DNA from: Pseudomonas sp. SJZ079
GTDB lineage: Bacteria; Pseudomonadota; Gammaproteobacteria; Pseudomonadales; Pseudomonadaceae
Reading direction: 5' to 3'
DNA length: 64,000 nucleotides
Assembly (NCBI RefSeq): GCF_007993865.1
Contig: NZ_VIUH01000009.1
Span: 1 to 64,000 of the forward strand
The first letter of the stretch is position 1. Every line of letters begins with the position of its first letter. Made by a program: the position numbers and the translations under genes. The notes under the pieces are model-generated. The model was not told the DNA's origin. It saw only the letters and a list, made by a program, of their open reading frames with translations, and did not search any database. Positions 31,655 through 43,441 of this stretch are shown here, in pieces.

Positions 31655-31690
31655 CCCGGCAGCTAGTGCGCTGCCGGGTTGATTATTTGT
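31655..31690 (+). terminator. spc-operon terminator or attenuator
   Basis: The perfect 9-bp stem CCCGGCAGC/GCTGCCGGG (31655-31663 with 31670-31678) with loop TAGTGC is followed by TTGATTATTTG and TTTTT. Confidence 0.75.
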
Positions 31691-31707
31691 TTTTACAGCG
31701 TTAGTAT
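31679..31707 (+). promoter_or_regulatory. alpha-operon promoter and leader
   Basis: TTGATT (31679-31684), a 17-bp spacer and TAGTAT (31702-31707) start immediately at the 3' end of the spc terminator stem. The leader to rpsM (about 31714-31766) can pair GCGCCC with GGGGCG. In E. coli S4 binds a pseudoknot here; that is not demonstrated in this sequence. Confidence 0.7.
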
Positions 31708-31766
31708 CTCGCGCCCTATTTCTTGGCTTCCGGGGCGTAGGTAGCTGTCAATTGGAGTTACACTGA

Positions 31767-32123
31767 ATGGCCCGTATTGCAGGCGTAAACATTCCGGATA
31801 ACAAACACACTGTTATCTCGCTGACCTACATCTTCGGTGTCGGTCGCACTACAGCACAGAAAATCTGTGTTGCTGCTGGTGTTAATCCGGCAGTAAAGAT
31901 CAAAGATCTCTCTGACGAGCAGATCGAGCAGCTGCGTGGCGAAGTAGCCAAGGTTAATACCGAGGGTGATCTGCGTCGTGAAGTGAACATGAAAATCAAG
32001 CGCTTGATGGACCTGGGCTGCTACCGCGGTCTGCGTCATCGCCGTGGCCTTCCGGTCCGCGGTCAGCGTACCAAGACCAACGCGCGCACCCGTAAGGGCC
32101 CGCGTAAGCCGATCCGCAAGTAA
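31767..32123 (+). CDS. rpsM: 30S ribosomal protein S13
   Basis: A 118-aa head protein contacting P-site tRNA and forming bridge B1. Starts [22 protein letters not shown]; basic tail [16 protein letters not shown]. Confidence 0.97.
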   Translation: MARIAGVNIPDNKHTVISLTYIFGVGRTTAQKICVAAGVNPAVKIKDLSDEQIEQLRGEVAKVNTEGDLRREVNMKIKRLMDLGCYRGLRHRRGLPVRGQRTKTNARTRKGPRKPIRK

Positions 32124-32153
32124 TTGCGCCCGCGAATCGACAGGAAATAAGTC

Positions 32154-32543
32154 ATGGCTAAGCCTGCTGCTCGTACTCGTAAGAAAGTCAAAAAGACAGT
32201 GGTGGATGGCATCGCCCATATCCACGCGTCTTTCAACAACACAATCGTGACCATTACTGACCGTCAGGGCAATGCTCTGTCTTGGGCTACCTCTGGTGGT
32301 TCAGGTTTCCGCGGCTCGCGTAAAAGCACCCCGTTCGCTGCCCAGGTGGCTGCTGAGCGTGCTGGTCAAGCTGCGCTGGAATACGGCCTGAAGAACCTTG
32401 ATGTGAACGTCAAGGGTCCCGGTCCGGGTCGTGAGTCCGCTGTCCGTGCTTTGAACGGCTGCGGTTACAAGATCGCCAGCATCACCGATGTGACGCCCAT
32501 TCCGCATAACGGATGCCGTCCTTCGAAGAAGCGTCGCGTGTAA
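32154..32543 (+). CDS. rpsK: 30S ribosomal protein S11
   Basis: A 129-aa platform protein. Contains [17 protein letters not shown] and the C-terminal [17 protein letters not shown]. Confidence 0.97.
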   Translation: MAKPAARTRKKVKKTVVDGIAHIHASFNNTIVTITDRQGNALSWATSGGSGFRGSRKSTPFAAQVAAERAGQAALEYGLKNLDVNVKGPGPGRESAVRALNGCGYKIASITDVTPIPHNGCRPSKKRRV

Positions 32544-32560
32544 TCAGGAGACAGTGAGAA

Positions 32561-33181
32561 ATGGCTCGTTACATTGGTCCCAAATGCAAACTGTCTCGTC
32601 GTGAAGGCACAGATCTTTTCCTGAAAAGTGGCGTACGCGCTCTGGAATCGAAGTGCAACATCGAAGCAGCCCCAGGTATTCACGGTCAGCGCCGTAGCCG
32701 TCAGTCCGACTACGGTACTCAGCTGCGTGAGAAGCAAAAAGTTCGCCGTATCTATGGCGTGCTCGAGCGTCAGTTCAGTGGTTACTACAAAGAAGCTGCC
32801 GGTAAGAAAGGCGCTACTGGTGAGAACCTGCTGCAACTGCTCGAGTGCCGTCTGGATAACGTTGTTTACCGTATGGGCTTTGGTTCGACCCGTGCTGAAT
32901 CCCGTCAGTTGGTTTCGCACAAGTCGATCAGCATCAACGGTAAAACTGTAAACGTGCCGTCCTACCAGGTTAAAGCTGGTGACGTTGTTGCAGTTCGTGA
33001 GAAGGCGAAGAATCAGCTGCGCATCGTTCAAGCCCTTGAACTCTGTGCTCAGCGTGGCCGCGTTGAATGGGTAGAAGTAGACACCGAGAAGAAGTCCGGC
33101 GTGTTTAAAAACGTGCCTGCTCGTGGTGATCTCTCCGCCGACATCAACGAAAGCCTGATTGTCGAGCTCTACTCCAAGTAA
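32561..33181 (+). CDS. rpsD: 30S ribosomal protein S4
   Basis: A 206-aa primary 16S binder, and in E. coli the translational repressor of this operon. [24 protein letters not shown] start; S4 RNA-binding domain near 96-158 with [21 protein letters not shown]. Confidence 0.97.
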   Translation: MARYIGPKCKLSRREGTDLFLKSGVRALESKCNIEAAPGIHGQRRSRQSDYGTQLREKQKVRRIYGVLERQFSGYYKEAAGKKGATGENLLQLLECRLDNVVYRMGFGSTRAESRQLVSHKSISINGKTVNVPSYQVKAGDVVAVREKAKNQLRIVQALELCAQRGRVEWVEVDTEKKSGVFKNVPARGDLSADINESLIVELYSK

Positions 33182-33203
33182 GGGCTAGAAAATAGGTGCA
33201 TCC

Positions 33204-34205
33204 ATGCAGATTTCGGTAAATGAGTTCCTGACCCCCCGTCACATCGATGTGCAGGTGGTCAGTCCGACCCGCGCTAAGATCACTCTCGAGCCTCTCGAGC
33301 GTGGTTTTGGCCACACCCTGGGCAACGCGCTGCGTCGCATCCTGTTGTCCTCCATGCCTGGCTGTGCAGTAGTCGAGGCCGAGATTGACGGTGTACTCCA
33401 TGAGTACAGCGCCATCGAAGGTGTTCAGGAAGATGTGATTGAGATCCTGCTCAACCTTAAAGGTCTGGCTATCAAGCTGCACGGTCGCGACGAAGTGACG
33501 CTGACTCTGGCGAAGAAGGGCTCGGGTGTAGTTACCGCTGCCGATATTCAGCTGGATCACGATGTCGAAATCGTCAATGGCGACCACGTAATCGCTAACC
33601 TGGCTGCTAATGGCGCGCTGAACATGAAGCTCACCGTAGCTCGTGGTCGCGGCTATGAGCCGGCAGACGCGCGCCAGAGTGATGAAGATGAAAGCCGCAG
33701 CATCGGTCGCTTGCAGCTTGACGCTTCGTTCAGCCCTGTACGCCGTATTGCTTACGTGGTGGAAAATGCTCGCGTCGAGCAGCGTACCAACTTGGACAAA
33801 CTGGTTATCGACCTAGAAACCAACGGGACTCTTGATCCTGAGGAAGCTATCCGTCGTGCCGCGACCATTCTGCAGCAGCAGTTGGCCGCGTTCGTCGACC
33901 TCAAAGGTGACAGTGAGCCTGTAGTGATCGAGCAGGAAGACGAGATCGATCCGATCCTGCTGCGTCCGGTAGATGATCTGGAACTGACCGTACGTTCGGC
34001 AAACTGCCTCAAGGCAGAAAACATTTACTATATCGGCGATCTGATTCAGCGCACCGAAGTAGAACTGTTGAAAACGCCGAACCTGGGCAAGAAATCCCTG
34101 ACTGAAATCAAGGATGTTCTGGCTTCTCGCGGTCTGTCCCTCGGTATGCGCCTCGACAATTGGCCGCCGGCAAGTCTGAAGAAAGACGATAAGGCGACAG
34201 CCTGA
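33204..34205 (+). CDS. rpoA: DNA-directed RNA polymerase subunit alpha
   Basis: A 333-aa subunit. The N-terminal domain (about 1-235) dimerises and assembles beta/beta'; [20 protein letters not shown] is the hallmark. The C-terminal domain (about 250-333) binds UP elements and activators and includes [22 protein letters not shown]. Confidence 0.98.
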   Translation: MQISVNEFLTPRHIDVQVVSPTRAKITLEPLERGFGHTLGNALRRILLSSMPGCAVVEAEIDGVLHEYSAIEGVQEDVIEILLNLKGLAIKLHGRDEVTLTLAKKGSGVVTAADIQLDHDVEIVNGDHVIANLAANGALNMKLTVARGRGYEPADARQSDEDESRSIGRLQLDASFSPVRRIAYVVENARVEQRTNLDKLVIDLETNGTLDPEEAIRRAATILQQQLAAFVDLKGDSEPVVIEQEDEIDPILLRPVDDLELTVRSANCLKAENIYYIGDLIQRTEVELLKTPNLGKKSLTEIKDVLASRGLSLGMRLDNWPPASLKKDDKATA

Positions 34206-34247
34206 TCGTCATCATCACCGAACGTCAGTTTGGTAAGGAATTGAACC

Positions 34248-34634
34248 ATGCGTCATCGTAAAAGTGGCCGTCACCTCAGCCGCACCAGCGCACACCGCAA
34301 GGCCATGTTCCAAAACATGGCGGTATCGCTGTTCGAGCACGAGCTGATCAAAACTACTCTGCCGAAAGCCAAAGAACTGCGTCGCGTTGCTGAGCCGCTG
34401 ATCACTCTGGCTAAAGAAGATAGCGTTGCAAATCGTCGTCTGGCCTTCGACCGTACTCGTTCGAAAGCCATCGTCGGTAAGCTGTTTAACGACCTGGGCA
34501 AGCGTTATGCCACCCGTCAGGGCGGTTACCTGCGCATCCTCAAGTGCGGTTTCCGCACTGGCGACAACGCTCCGATGGCTTATGTTGAGCTGGTCGACCG
34601 TCCGGTCGGTGGCGCAGTAGAAGCTGCTGAGTAA
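34248..34634 (+). CDS. rplQ: 50S ribosomal protein L17
   Basis: A 128-aa tunnel-exit protein starting [21 protein letters not shown]. It is the last gene of the alpha operon, 42 bases after rpoA. Confidence 0.97.
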   Translation: MRHRKSGRHLSRTSAHRKAMFQNMAVSLFEHELIKTTLPKAKELRRVAEPLITLAKEDSVANRRLAFDRTRSKAIVGKLFNDLGKRYATRQGGYLRILKCGFRTGDNAPMAYVELVDRPVGGAVEAAE

Positions 34635-34650
34635 GTTGTAGGTTGTAGAG

Positions 34651-34677
34651 AAAACCGGGCCTTGGCCCGGTTTTTTT
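34651..34677 (+). terminator. alpha-operon terminator
   Basis: AAAACCGGGCC/GGCCCGGTTTT forms an 11-bp stem with a minimal loop, followed by a run of Ts ending at 34677. Confidence 0.92.
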
Positions 34678-35135
34678 GTGTTTGGAGTGACAGAAATACA
34701 CACCGTTGCGTTTGCTGTTGTATGCGCAGCTTGTCTGGGTAAGATTTGTCAGTCTCCGATCCTGCAGGCTCGAAGGCTCTATAAGAACAATTGCCCATCC
34801 TGTCTGAGCCTAGTACTCCTAGTGTCATCTCTCCCGTTGTTGTTCTCCTTCCCGCAACGCTGTTTCGTCGCCCGATTTTGCCCCTGGTGCTCGGTGCTGC
34901 ATGGCCGGTTTCGCCGCGAATTCGCTCAAGCTGATGCAGGGCCAAACCAACGGTTGGCTGTTTTTAGTTGGTGACAGTTTTGGCGAGCTGATCGCGCTAT
35001 TGGTGCGTAGGATTCTGCTGGTGCCATGCATGTGCACGAACTGCCGTGCGGAAGCGCTGTACTGGGTGCTTGACCTTGTGCGTTGTGGCGACGAGGATGC
35101 GTGGCTGTTTGGTTGTCTGCCCAAGGATTTGCCTG
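34678..35135 (+). other. 458-base stretch without a recognised gene
   Basis: Between the rplQ terminator and the ferritin gene I see no supported CDS or RNA. Open frames here (for example 34678-34974, and one from 34901 that runs on out of frame with the ferritin gene) show no recognisable domain and no consistent codon bias. In PAO1 the catalase gene katA occupies this place; no catalase motif is left here. Confidence 0.6.
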
Positions 35136-35600
35136 ATGAAAGGTCACGCGGAAGTTGTCGACTGTTTAAAGCGCCTGCTCAAAGGCGAGCTGGCCGCACG
35201 CGATCAGTACTTTGTGCACTCGCGCCTCTACGAGGACTGGGGCTTCGGCAAGCTTTACCTGCGAATCAACCACGAGATGGAGGAGGAGACTCAGCACGCC
35301 GATGCCTTGCTCAAGCGCATCCTGTTTCTCGAGGGGCTGCCGGATATGACGCCAAACCCGTTCAGCTTTGGTCAGACGGTGCCTGACATGCTCAAGCTTG
35401 ACCTCGCCCTGGAGTACGAGGTGCGCGCGGCGTTGTGCAAGGGGATTGAGTTGTGCGAGCGCCACCAGGACTACCCGAGCCGCGATATTCTTCTGGTGCA
35501 GTTGAAGGATACCGAAGAGGATCATGCCTACTGGCTAGAGACTCAGTTGCAGCTGATCGATACGCTAGGCCTGGAAAACTACCTGCAAGCGCAGATGTAG
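35136..35600 (+). CDS. ftnA: Bacterial ferritin FtnA (BfrA-like, haem ligand absent)
   Basis: A 154-aa four-helix iron-storage protein. Ferroxidase ligands visible are Glu18, Glu51, His54, Glu127 and His130, with a further Glu at 93/95. The haem-ligand Met52 of true bacterioferritin is Thr52 here (EETQHA). With its rplQ/uvrA neighbours this matches the PAO1 protein first named BfrA and now FtnA. ATG 35136 is preferred; the frame is open 90 bases upstream but without similarity. It converges on uvrA with a shared terminator between. Confidence 0.9.
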   Translation: MKGHAEVVDCLKRLLKGELAARDQYFVHSRLYEDWGFGKLYLRINHEMEEETQHADALLKRILFLEGLPDMTPNPFSFGQTVPDMLKLDLALEYEVRAALCKGIELCERHQDYPSRDILLVQLKDTEEDHAYWLETQLQLIDTLGLENYLQAQM

Positions 35601-35612
35601 ATCGTTGCGCGC

Positions 35613-35648
35613 GCACAAGAAAGCCCCGGTAACGGGGCTTTCTTGTGC
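35613..35648. terminator. bidirectional terminator between ftnA and uvrA
   Basis: A perfect 16-bp stem (35613-35628 with 35633-35648), loop GTAA, AAGAAA/TTTCTT within the stem. It lies between convergent genes and can serve both strands. Confidence 0.8.
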
Positions 35649-35670
35649 ATGTGGACTGTCCCTCAGTCAG

Positions 35671-38514
<2,844 letters not shown>

Positions 38515-38647
38515 AAACAGCGGCCTCGCATGGCGGGCGGAAACCCGCGAGTATACGGCCCAGGGGTGTTGCGCGGCAAAGCGTCACGGCTGTGCCGCGC
38601 CGGGCGAGGCTGTTAGAATCGCCGCCTATTTCCACAGGGCATTATCC

Positions 38648-40036
38648 ATGCACGATCCGCACAGCGAGCGCATGAGTGGCAGCGAAACCCGTGCAGCCAG
38701 TGGGCTGGCGCTGGTATTCGCGTTCCGCATGCTCGGCATGTTTATGGTGCTGCCGGTGTTGGCCACCTATGGCATGGACCTGGCAGGCGCCACGCCAGCG
38801 CTTATTGGTCTGGCGATCGGCGCCTACGGCCTGACTCAGGCCGTGCTGCAGATACCTTTCGGCGTACTATCCGACCGCATCGGCCGTTTGCCGGTGATCT
38901 ATGTCGGGCTGTTGATCTTTGCCGCCGGTGCCGCGTTGGCGGCCAACGCGGACTCGATCTGGGGGGTCATCGCCGGACGTGTGCTGCAGGGCGCCGGGGC
39001 TATTTCCGCCGCGGTGATGGCCCTGCTCTCCGACCTCACCCGTGAACAGCATCGGACCAAGGCCATGGCGATGATCGGCATGAGCATCGGCCTGTCCTTC
39101 GCCGTGGCCATGGTGGTGGGGCCGCTACTGACCCGTGCCTACGGCCTGTCCGGGTTGTTCTGGGTCACCGCGGGCATGGCCCTGCTGGGTATTTTTATCG
39201 TGCTGCTGATGGTGCCGCGCGCGTCGAGGACGTTGCGCCACCGTGAGTCGGGCGTGGCCAAACAGGCATTGCTGCCGACCTTGAGACATGCCGATCTGCT
39301 GCGTCTGGATCTGGGCATCTTTGTCCTGCACGCCATCCTCATGGCCAGCTTTATAGCCTTGCCGCTGGCCTTGGTAGCGCAAGGCGGTCTGCCCAAGGAG
39401 GAGCACTGGTGGGTCTATCTGACCGCCTTGCTGGTGGGCTTCTTCGGCATGCTGCCGTTCATCATCTATGGCGAGAAGAAGCGCCGGATGAAGCGCGTGT
39501 TGCTCGGCGCGGTGGCCGTGCTGCTGGCCTGCGAACTGTATTTCTGGGCCTTCGGCACCAGCCTGCGTGCATTGGTGCTGGGCACCGTGGTGTTCTTCAC
39601 TGCGTTCAACCTGCTGGAGGCCTCGTTGCCCTCGTTGATCAGCAAGGTCGCACCGGCGGGCGGCAAAGGCACGGCGATGGGCGTGTACTCCACCAGCCAG
39701 TTCCTCGGCGCGGCGCTGGGCGGCATTCTGGGGGGCTGGCTGTACCAGCATTACAGCTTGTCGGGGGTGTTCCTCGGTTGTGCCGCCTTGGCGCTTCTTT
39801 GGCTGGGCTTTGCTGTTACTATGCGTGAACCGCCTTATGTGACCAGCCTGCGCCTGCCGCTTTCAGCCGCGGCATTGCAAGATGTGGGGTTGGCCGAGCG
39901 TTTGCTGGCAGCGCCTGGAGTGGCGGATGCCGTGGTGGTGGTCGACGAGGCCGCCATCTATATCAAAGTGGATACCCAACAATTGGATCGCATGTCCCTT
40001 GAGCGCCTGATCGAGCCGGCGCCGGTGACGTGCTGA
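38648..40036 (+). CDS. YajR-like MFS transporter with C-terminal YAM-type domain
   Basis: A 462-aa inner-membrane protein with twelve predicted helices in two halves. The MFS motif A reads [11 protein letters not shown] in the loop after helix 2. Residues about 390-455 ([27 protein letters not shown] onward, in part) form a soluble ferredoxin-like tail like the YAM domain of E. coli YajR. The substrate is unknown. ATG 38648 is chosen; 88 upstream in-frame codons overlap uvrA antisense and are discounted. ssb follows after 17 bases, so the two may be co-transcribed. Confidence 0.88.
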   Translation: MHDPHSERMSGSETRAASGLALVFAFRMLGMFMVLPVLATYGMDLAGATPALIGLAIGAYGLTQAVLQIPFGVLSDRIGRLPVIYVGLLIFAAGAALAANADSIWGVIAGRVLQGAGAISAAVMALLSDLTREQHRTKAMAMIGMSIGLSFAVAMVVGPLLTRAYGLSGLFWVTAGMALLGIFIVLLMVPRASRTLRHRESGVAKQALLPTLRHADLLRLDLGIFVLHAILMASFIALPLALVAQGGLPKEEHWWVYLTALLVGFFGMLPFIIYGEKKRRMKRVLLGAVAVLLACELYFWAFGTSLRALVLGTVVFFTAFNLLEASLPSLISKVAPAGGKGTAMGVYSTSQFLGAALGGILGGWLYQHYSLSGVFLGCAALALLWLGFAVTMREPPYVTSLRLPLSAAALQDVGLAERLLAAPGVADAVVVVDEAAIYIKVDTQQLDRMSLERLIEPAPVTC

Positions 40037-40053
40037 AAGCCTAGGAGAACGTT

Positions 40054-40557
40054 ATGGCCCGTGGGGTTAACAAAGTCATTCTGGTCGGTACCTGCGGTCA
40101 GGACCCGGAAACCCGCTACCTGCCTAGCGGTAACGCAGTCACCAATCTGAGCCTGGCCACCAGCGAGCAGTGGACCGACAAGCAGACCGGGCAGAAAGTC
40201 GAGAAAACCGAGTGGCACCGTGTGTCGCTGTTCGGCAAGGTCGCCGAAATCGCCGGCGAGTACCTGCGCAAGGGTTCGCAGGTGTACATCGAGGGCAAGC
40301 TGCAGACCCGCGAGTGGGAAAAGGACGGCATCAAGCGCTACACCACGGAAATCGTCGTCGACATGCAGGGCACCATGCAGCTGCTCGGCGGCCGCCCAGA
40401 CAATGCCGGCGGTGATTCGCGCCAGCAGCGTCCTGCCCAACAGCGTCCGCAGCAAGCGCCGCAACAGCAGGCCCCACGTGAAGCGCGTCCGGCCCCGCAA
40501 CAGGCCGCTCAGCCTGCACCCGATTTCGACAGTTTCGATGACGATATTCCGTTCTAG
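40054..40557 (+). CDS. ssb: Single-stranded DNA-binding protein
   Basis: A 167-aa protein with an N-terminal OB fold (1-110; [22 protein letters not shown]), a Gln/Pro/Ala-rich linker (about 118-155) and the acidic partner-binding tip DDDIPF. AGGAG precedes the ATG. Confidence 0.97.
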   Translation: MARGVNKVILVGTCGQDPETRYLPSGNAVTNLSLATSEQWTDKQTGQKVEKTEWHRVSLFGKVAEIAGEYLRKGSQVYIEGKLQTREWEKDGIKRYTTEIVVDMQGTMQLLGGRPDNAGGDSRQQRPAQQRPQQAPQQQAPREARPAPQQAAQPAPDFDSFDDDIPF

Positions 40558-40595
40558 GGTATACCTTAGACCAAGCTAGTAACGTTTCAGATCAG

Positions 40596-40629
40596 AACCC
40601 CTGTGGCTCACTCGGCCACAGGGGTTTTT
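40596..40629 (+). terminator. ssb terminator
   Basis: AACCCCTGTGGC/GCCACAGGGGTT, a 12-bp stem with loop TCACTCG, followed by TTTC. Confidence 0.9.
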
Positions 40630-40705
40630 CTTTGCGCGGCGATTGTCCCGTAGGGCTCGCCCCTCATGCCGACCCGTTCGCGTTGCGCGAGGGGTTGTTA
40701 GACGT

Positions 40706-41605
40706 TCAGCGCGGCAGCTGCACGGTGCGCGCCGCTGCTTGCTGGCGCAGCCAGTCGACCAGTTCGGTTAGCTGCGTCGAGGGTTGTGGGCGTTCGGGGT
40801 AAATCAGGAAATAGGCGTCGCCGGTACGGACTTTCAACTCGAAGGGTGTGGCCAGGCGCCCGGCGGTCAAGTCCTCGCCAATCAGCGACCAGTCGCCGAT
40901 GGCCACGCCCAGGCCCTGCGAGGCGACCGACATGGCCAGGTCGAGGGTATCGAAGTGCTGGCCCTTGCCGATGCTGGCGACCTTGGTGTCGGCGGCCTTC
41001 AGCCAGGCTTCCCAGTCGCGTTGGTCGCGGGTGGGGTGCAGCAGGGTGTGGCGTTCCAGGTCGGCCGGGTGCTTGAGTGGCAGCGGGCCCGTCAGCAATT
41101 GCTGGGAGCAGACCGGGGTCAGCAACTCATCGAACAGGTGGTGCGCCACCACTGTCTGGCCGGGTTGGGCGCCGAAGACCACGGCGGCGTCGAATTCCTC
41201 ACTGCGAAAATCGACCGAGTGCTGCACCGTGGTGGTCAGTTCCACCGGCACGTCCGGCCGCTCGACTTGCCAGTGCATCAGGCGTGGCAGCAGCCAGCGC
41301 ATCACGCAGGTGGGTGCCTTCAGTCGCAGCGCCTCGCGGCGCGCACCGACCCGCTCGACCGCCTCGTCGATCAGGCCGAAGGCCTGCTGGATCTGCGGGA
41401 ACAGTTCGCGACCCTGGGCGGTCAGGCTCAGCCCGCGGGCCTGGCGCTGAAACAGTGGGTAGCCCAGGTGGCTTTCCAGTCCGGCGATCTGCCGACTCAC
41501 CGCGCCCTGGGTGATGTGCAGCAGTTCGGCCGCGCGGGTGAAGTTGCAGCATTGCGCGGTGATCACGAAGGTATGCAGCGCGGGCAAGGGCGGGAGACGT
41601 TTCAT
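40706..41605 (-). CDS. LysR-family transcriptional regulator (GcvA-like)
   Basis: A 299-aa regulator. The N-terminal winged HTH spans about 4-62 (FTRAAELLHITQGAVSRQI is the recognition region), and a two-lobed effector domain follows (about 90-290; RWLLPRLMHW is typical of the GcvA/AmpR branch). It is divergent from the decarboxylase-ALDH-ABC genes with 195 bases between, the usual arrangement for a LysR activator and its target. The effector is presumably the substrate or an intermediate of that pathway; this is inferred. Confidence 0.88.
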   Translation of the reverse strand: MKRLPPLPALHTFVITAQCCNFTRAAELLHITQGAVSRQIAGLESHLGYPLFQRQARGLSLTAQGRELFPQIQQAFGLIDEAVERVGARREALRLKAPTCVMRWLLPRLMHWQVERPDVPVELTTTVQHSVDFRSEEFDAAVVFGAQPGQTVVAHHLFDELLTPVCSQQLLTGPLPLKHPADLERHTLLHPTRDQRDWEAWLKAADTKVASIGKGQHFDTLDLAMSVASQGLGVAIGDWSLIGEDLTAGRLATPFELKVRTGDAYFLIYPERPQPSTQLTELVDWLRQQAAARTVQLPR

Positions 41606-41640
41606 CGGTGCTCAGCTATGCGGTGAGGACATGTCTAGTA

Positions 41641-41660
41641 TGACAAATTTTGCGTTGTCA
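41641..41660. promoter_or_regulatory. candidate LysR operator in the divergent intergenic region
   Basis: TGACAA-N8-TTGTCA is a perfect 6+6 palindrome placed 36 bases from the regulator's start codon. Its right half TTGTCA (41655-41660) could double as a -35 with TCAAAT (41678-41683) 17 bases on, directed at the catabolic operon. Confidence 0.5.
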
Positions 41661-41800
41661 GGTCGCCTTGGCAGCGGTCAAATTAGGTCTCGTCTGCGCA
41701 CTTTCTCGCGCCCGCGGTCAATTCAATGCCCTCTGGTTTTTTGGGGCGGCCGGCGGGCGACTAGTGCAGAACCCAAAGTAGCTAGAACAGGACAAAGAAG

Positions 41801-43441
41801 ATGGCGACATGTGGCGAAGTATTGGTGCAATTACTCGAAGGCTACGGCGTTGAGCGGGTATTCGGTATTCCCGGCGTGCATACCGTCGAGCTCTATCGCG
41901 GCCTGGCCCGTTCGCCTATCGAACATGTCACGCCGCGCCACGAGCAGGGCGCTGGGTTCATGGCCGATGGCTATGCGCGTACCAGCGGCAAGCCGGGGGT
42001 GTGTTTCATCATCACCGGTCCTGGCATGACCAATATCGCCACGGCCATGGCCCAGGCCTATGCCGATTCGATTCCGATGCTGGTGATCTCCAGTGTGCAG
42101 GCGCGCAGTCAGCTCGGCGGTGGGCGTGGCAAGCTGCACGAGCTGCCGTCGCAGAGCAATCTGGTCGCCGGCTTCTCCGCCTTCTCCCATACTCTGCTGT
42201 CGGCCACCGAGCTGCCGGCGGTGCTGGCGCGTGCCTTCGCGGTGTTTCAGGCGGCGCGTCCGCGCCCGGTGCATATCGAGATTCCGCTGGACGTACTGGT
42301 CGAGGAGGCCGATCAGCTGCGGGCCAGTCAGCCAATCAGCTTGGCCAGGCCCGGCGCCAGCCCGGCCGCCGTCGCGCAGATGGCCAGCCGCCTGGCTGCC
42401 GCCAAGCGGCCACTGATTCTCGCCGGTGGCGGCGCCATCGACGCGGCGCCGGCGCTGACCCGCCTGGCCGAGCAGTTGCAAGCCCCGGTGGCCCTGACCA
42501 TCAATGCCAAGGGCCTGTTGCCTTCGGCCCATCCGCTGTTGATCGGCTCGACCCAGTCGACCCTGGCCACCCGCGAGCTGGTGGCCGAGGCGGATGTGGT
42601 GCTGGCGGTCGGTACCGAGCTGGGTGAAACCGACTATGACGTGACTTTCGCCGGTGGCTTCGAGATTCCCGGGGCGCTGTTGCGCATCGACATCGACCCG
42701 GATCAGGCGGTGCGCAATTACCCGCCCGCCATGGCACTGGTCGCCGACTCCGCGCTGGCGCTGGAGGCCTTGCATGCGGCGCTGGCCGAGCAGGGATTGG
42801 CCGCGCGTCGTGACGACTGGGGCAGCGCCCGCGCCGCGCGACTGCGTGCAGACCTCGAGGCGTCCTGGGATCTCCCTATGCGGGGGCAGACGAGCTTTCT
42901 GCAGACGGTGCTGGAGGAGCTGCCGGACGCCGTATTGGTCGGCGATTCGACTCAGCCGGTATACAGCGGCAACCTGACCCTGAACCTGGAACAGCCACGC
43001 CGTTGGTTCAATTCCTCGACCGGCTACGGCACTCTCGGCTATGCCTTGCCGGCGGCCATCGGTGCCTTGCTCGGCGACAGCCGCGAGGGCAAGGCGCGGC
43101 GTCCGGTGGTGTGCCTGATCGGCGACGGCGGATTGCAGTTCACCCTGGCCGAGCTGGCCAGCGCGGTGGAGGCGCGTGCGCCGATCATCGTGCTGCTGTG
43201 GAATAACCAGGGTTACGAGGAGATCAAGAAGTACATGGTCAACCGCGACATCGAGCCGGTGGGTGTGGACATCTTCACCCCGGACTTTGTCGCCGCGGCC
43301 ACGGCCTTGGGCTGCGCGGCGGGGCGGGCGAATGACGCCGAGGCGTTGCGCGCGGCCTTGCGCCAGGCGCGCGAAGCCCAGGTGCCGACGTTGATCGAGA
43401 TCGATCAGCAGGCCTGGATGAGTGGGGTGGCCGCATGTTGA
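41801..43441 (+). CDS. Thiamine-diphosphate 2-oxoacid decarboxylase, 5-guanidino-2-oxopentanoate decarboxylase-like
   Basis: A 546-aa member of the acetolactate synthase/benzoylformate decarboxylase superfamily. The catalytic Glu48 lies in PRHEQGAGFMADGYAR, and the ThDP/Mg motif starts at GDG 441-443 and ends at NN 468-469. It resembles AruI, which decarboxylates 5-guanidino-2-oxopentanoate to 4-guanidinobutanal in the arginine transaminase pathway. The adjacent aldehyde dehydrogenase, overlapping by 7 bases, fits such a product. No large-subunit ALS regulatory context (ilvH) is present, which argues against acetolactate synthase. Substrate identity is inference. Confidence 0.8.
   Translation: MATCGEVLVQLLEGYGVERVFGIPGVHTVELYRGLARSPIEHVTPRHEQGAGFMADGYARTSGKPGVCFIITGPGMTNIATAMAQAYADSIPMLVISSVQARSQLGGGRGKLHELPSQSNLVAGFSAFSHTLLSATELPAVLARAFAVFQAARPRPVHIEIPLDVLVEEADQLRASQPISLARPGASPAAVAQMASRLAAAKRPLILAGGGAIDAAPALTRLAEQLQAPVALTINAKGLLPSAHPLLIGSTQSTLATRELVAEADVVLAVGTELGETDYDVTFAGGFEIPGALLRIDIDPDQAVRNYPPAMALVADSALALEALHAALAEQGLAARRDDWGSARAARLRADLEASWDLPMRGQTSFLQTVLEELPDAVLVGDSTQPVYSGNLTLNLEQPRRWFNSSTGYGTLGYALPAAIGALLGDSREGKARRPVVCLIGDGGLQFTLAELASAVEARAPIIVLLWNNQGYEEIKKYMVNRDIEPVGVDIFTPDFVAAATALGCAAGRANDAEALRAALRQAREAQVPTLIEIDQQAWMSGVAAC

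Noticed and set aside
34901..35386. 161-codon frame overlapping the start of ftnA, with a CMCTNC cluster suggesting a bacterioferritin-associated ferredoxin
   Set aside because: The spacing of cysteines does not fit the Bfd [2Fe-2S] pattern, and the frame continues across ftnA in another phase.
38515..38647. LexA (SOS) box for uvrA
   Set aside because: No CTG-N10-CAG with a reasonable AT-rich centre was found in the intergenic region.
41801..43441. Acetolactate synthase large subunit (ilvB/ilvI)
   Set aside because: No small-subunit gene or branched-chain genes adjoin. The neighbours are an aldehyde dehydrogenase and an amine-type importer, which fit a decarboxylase better.
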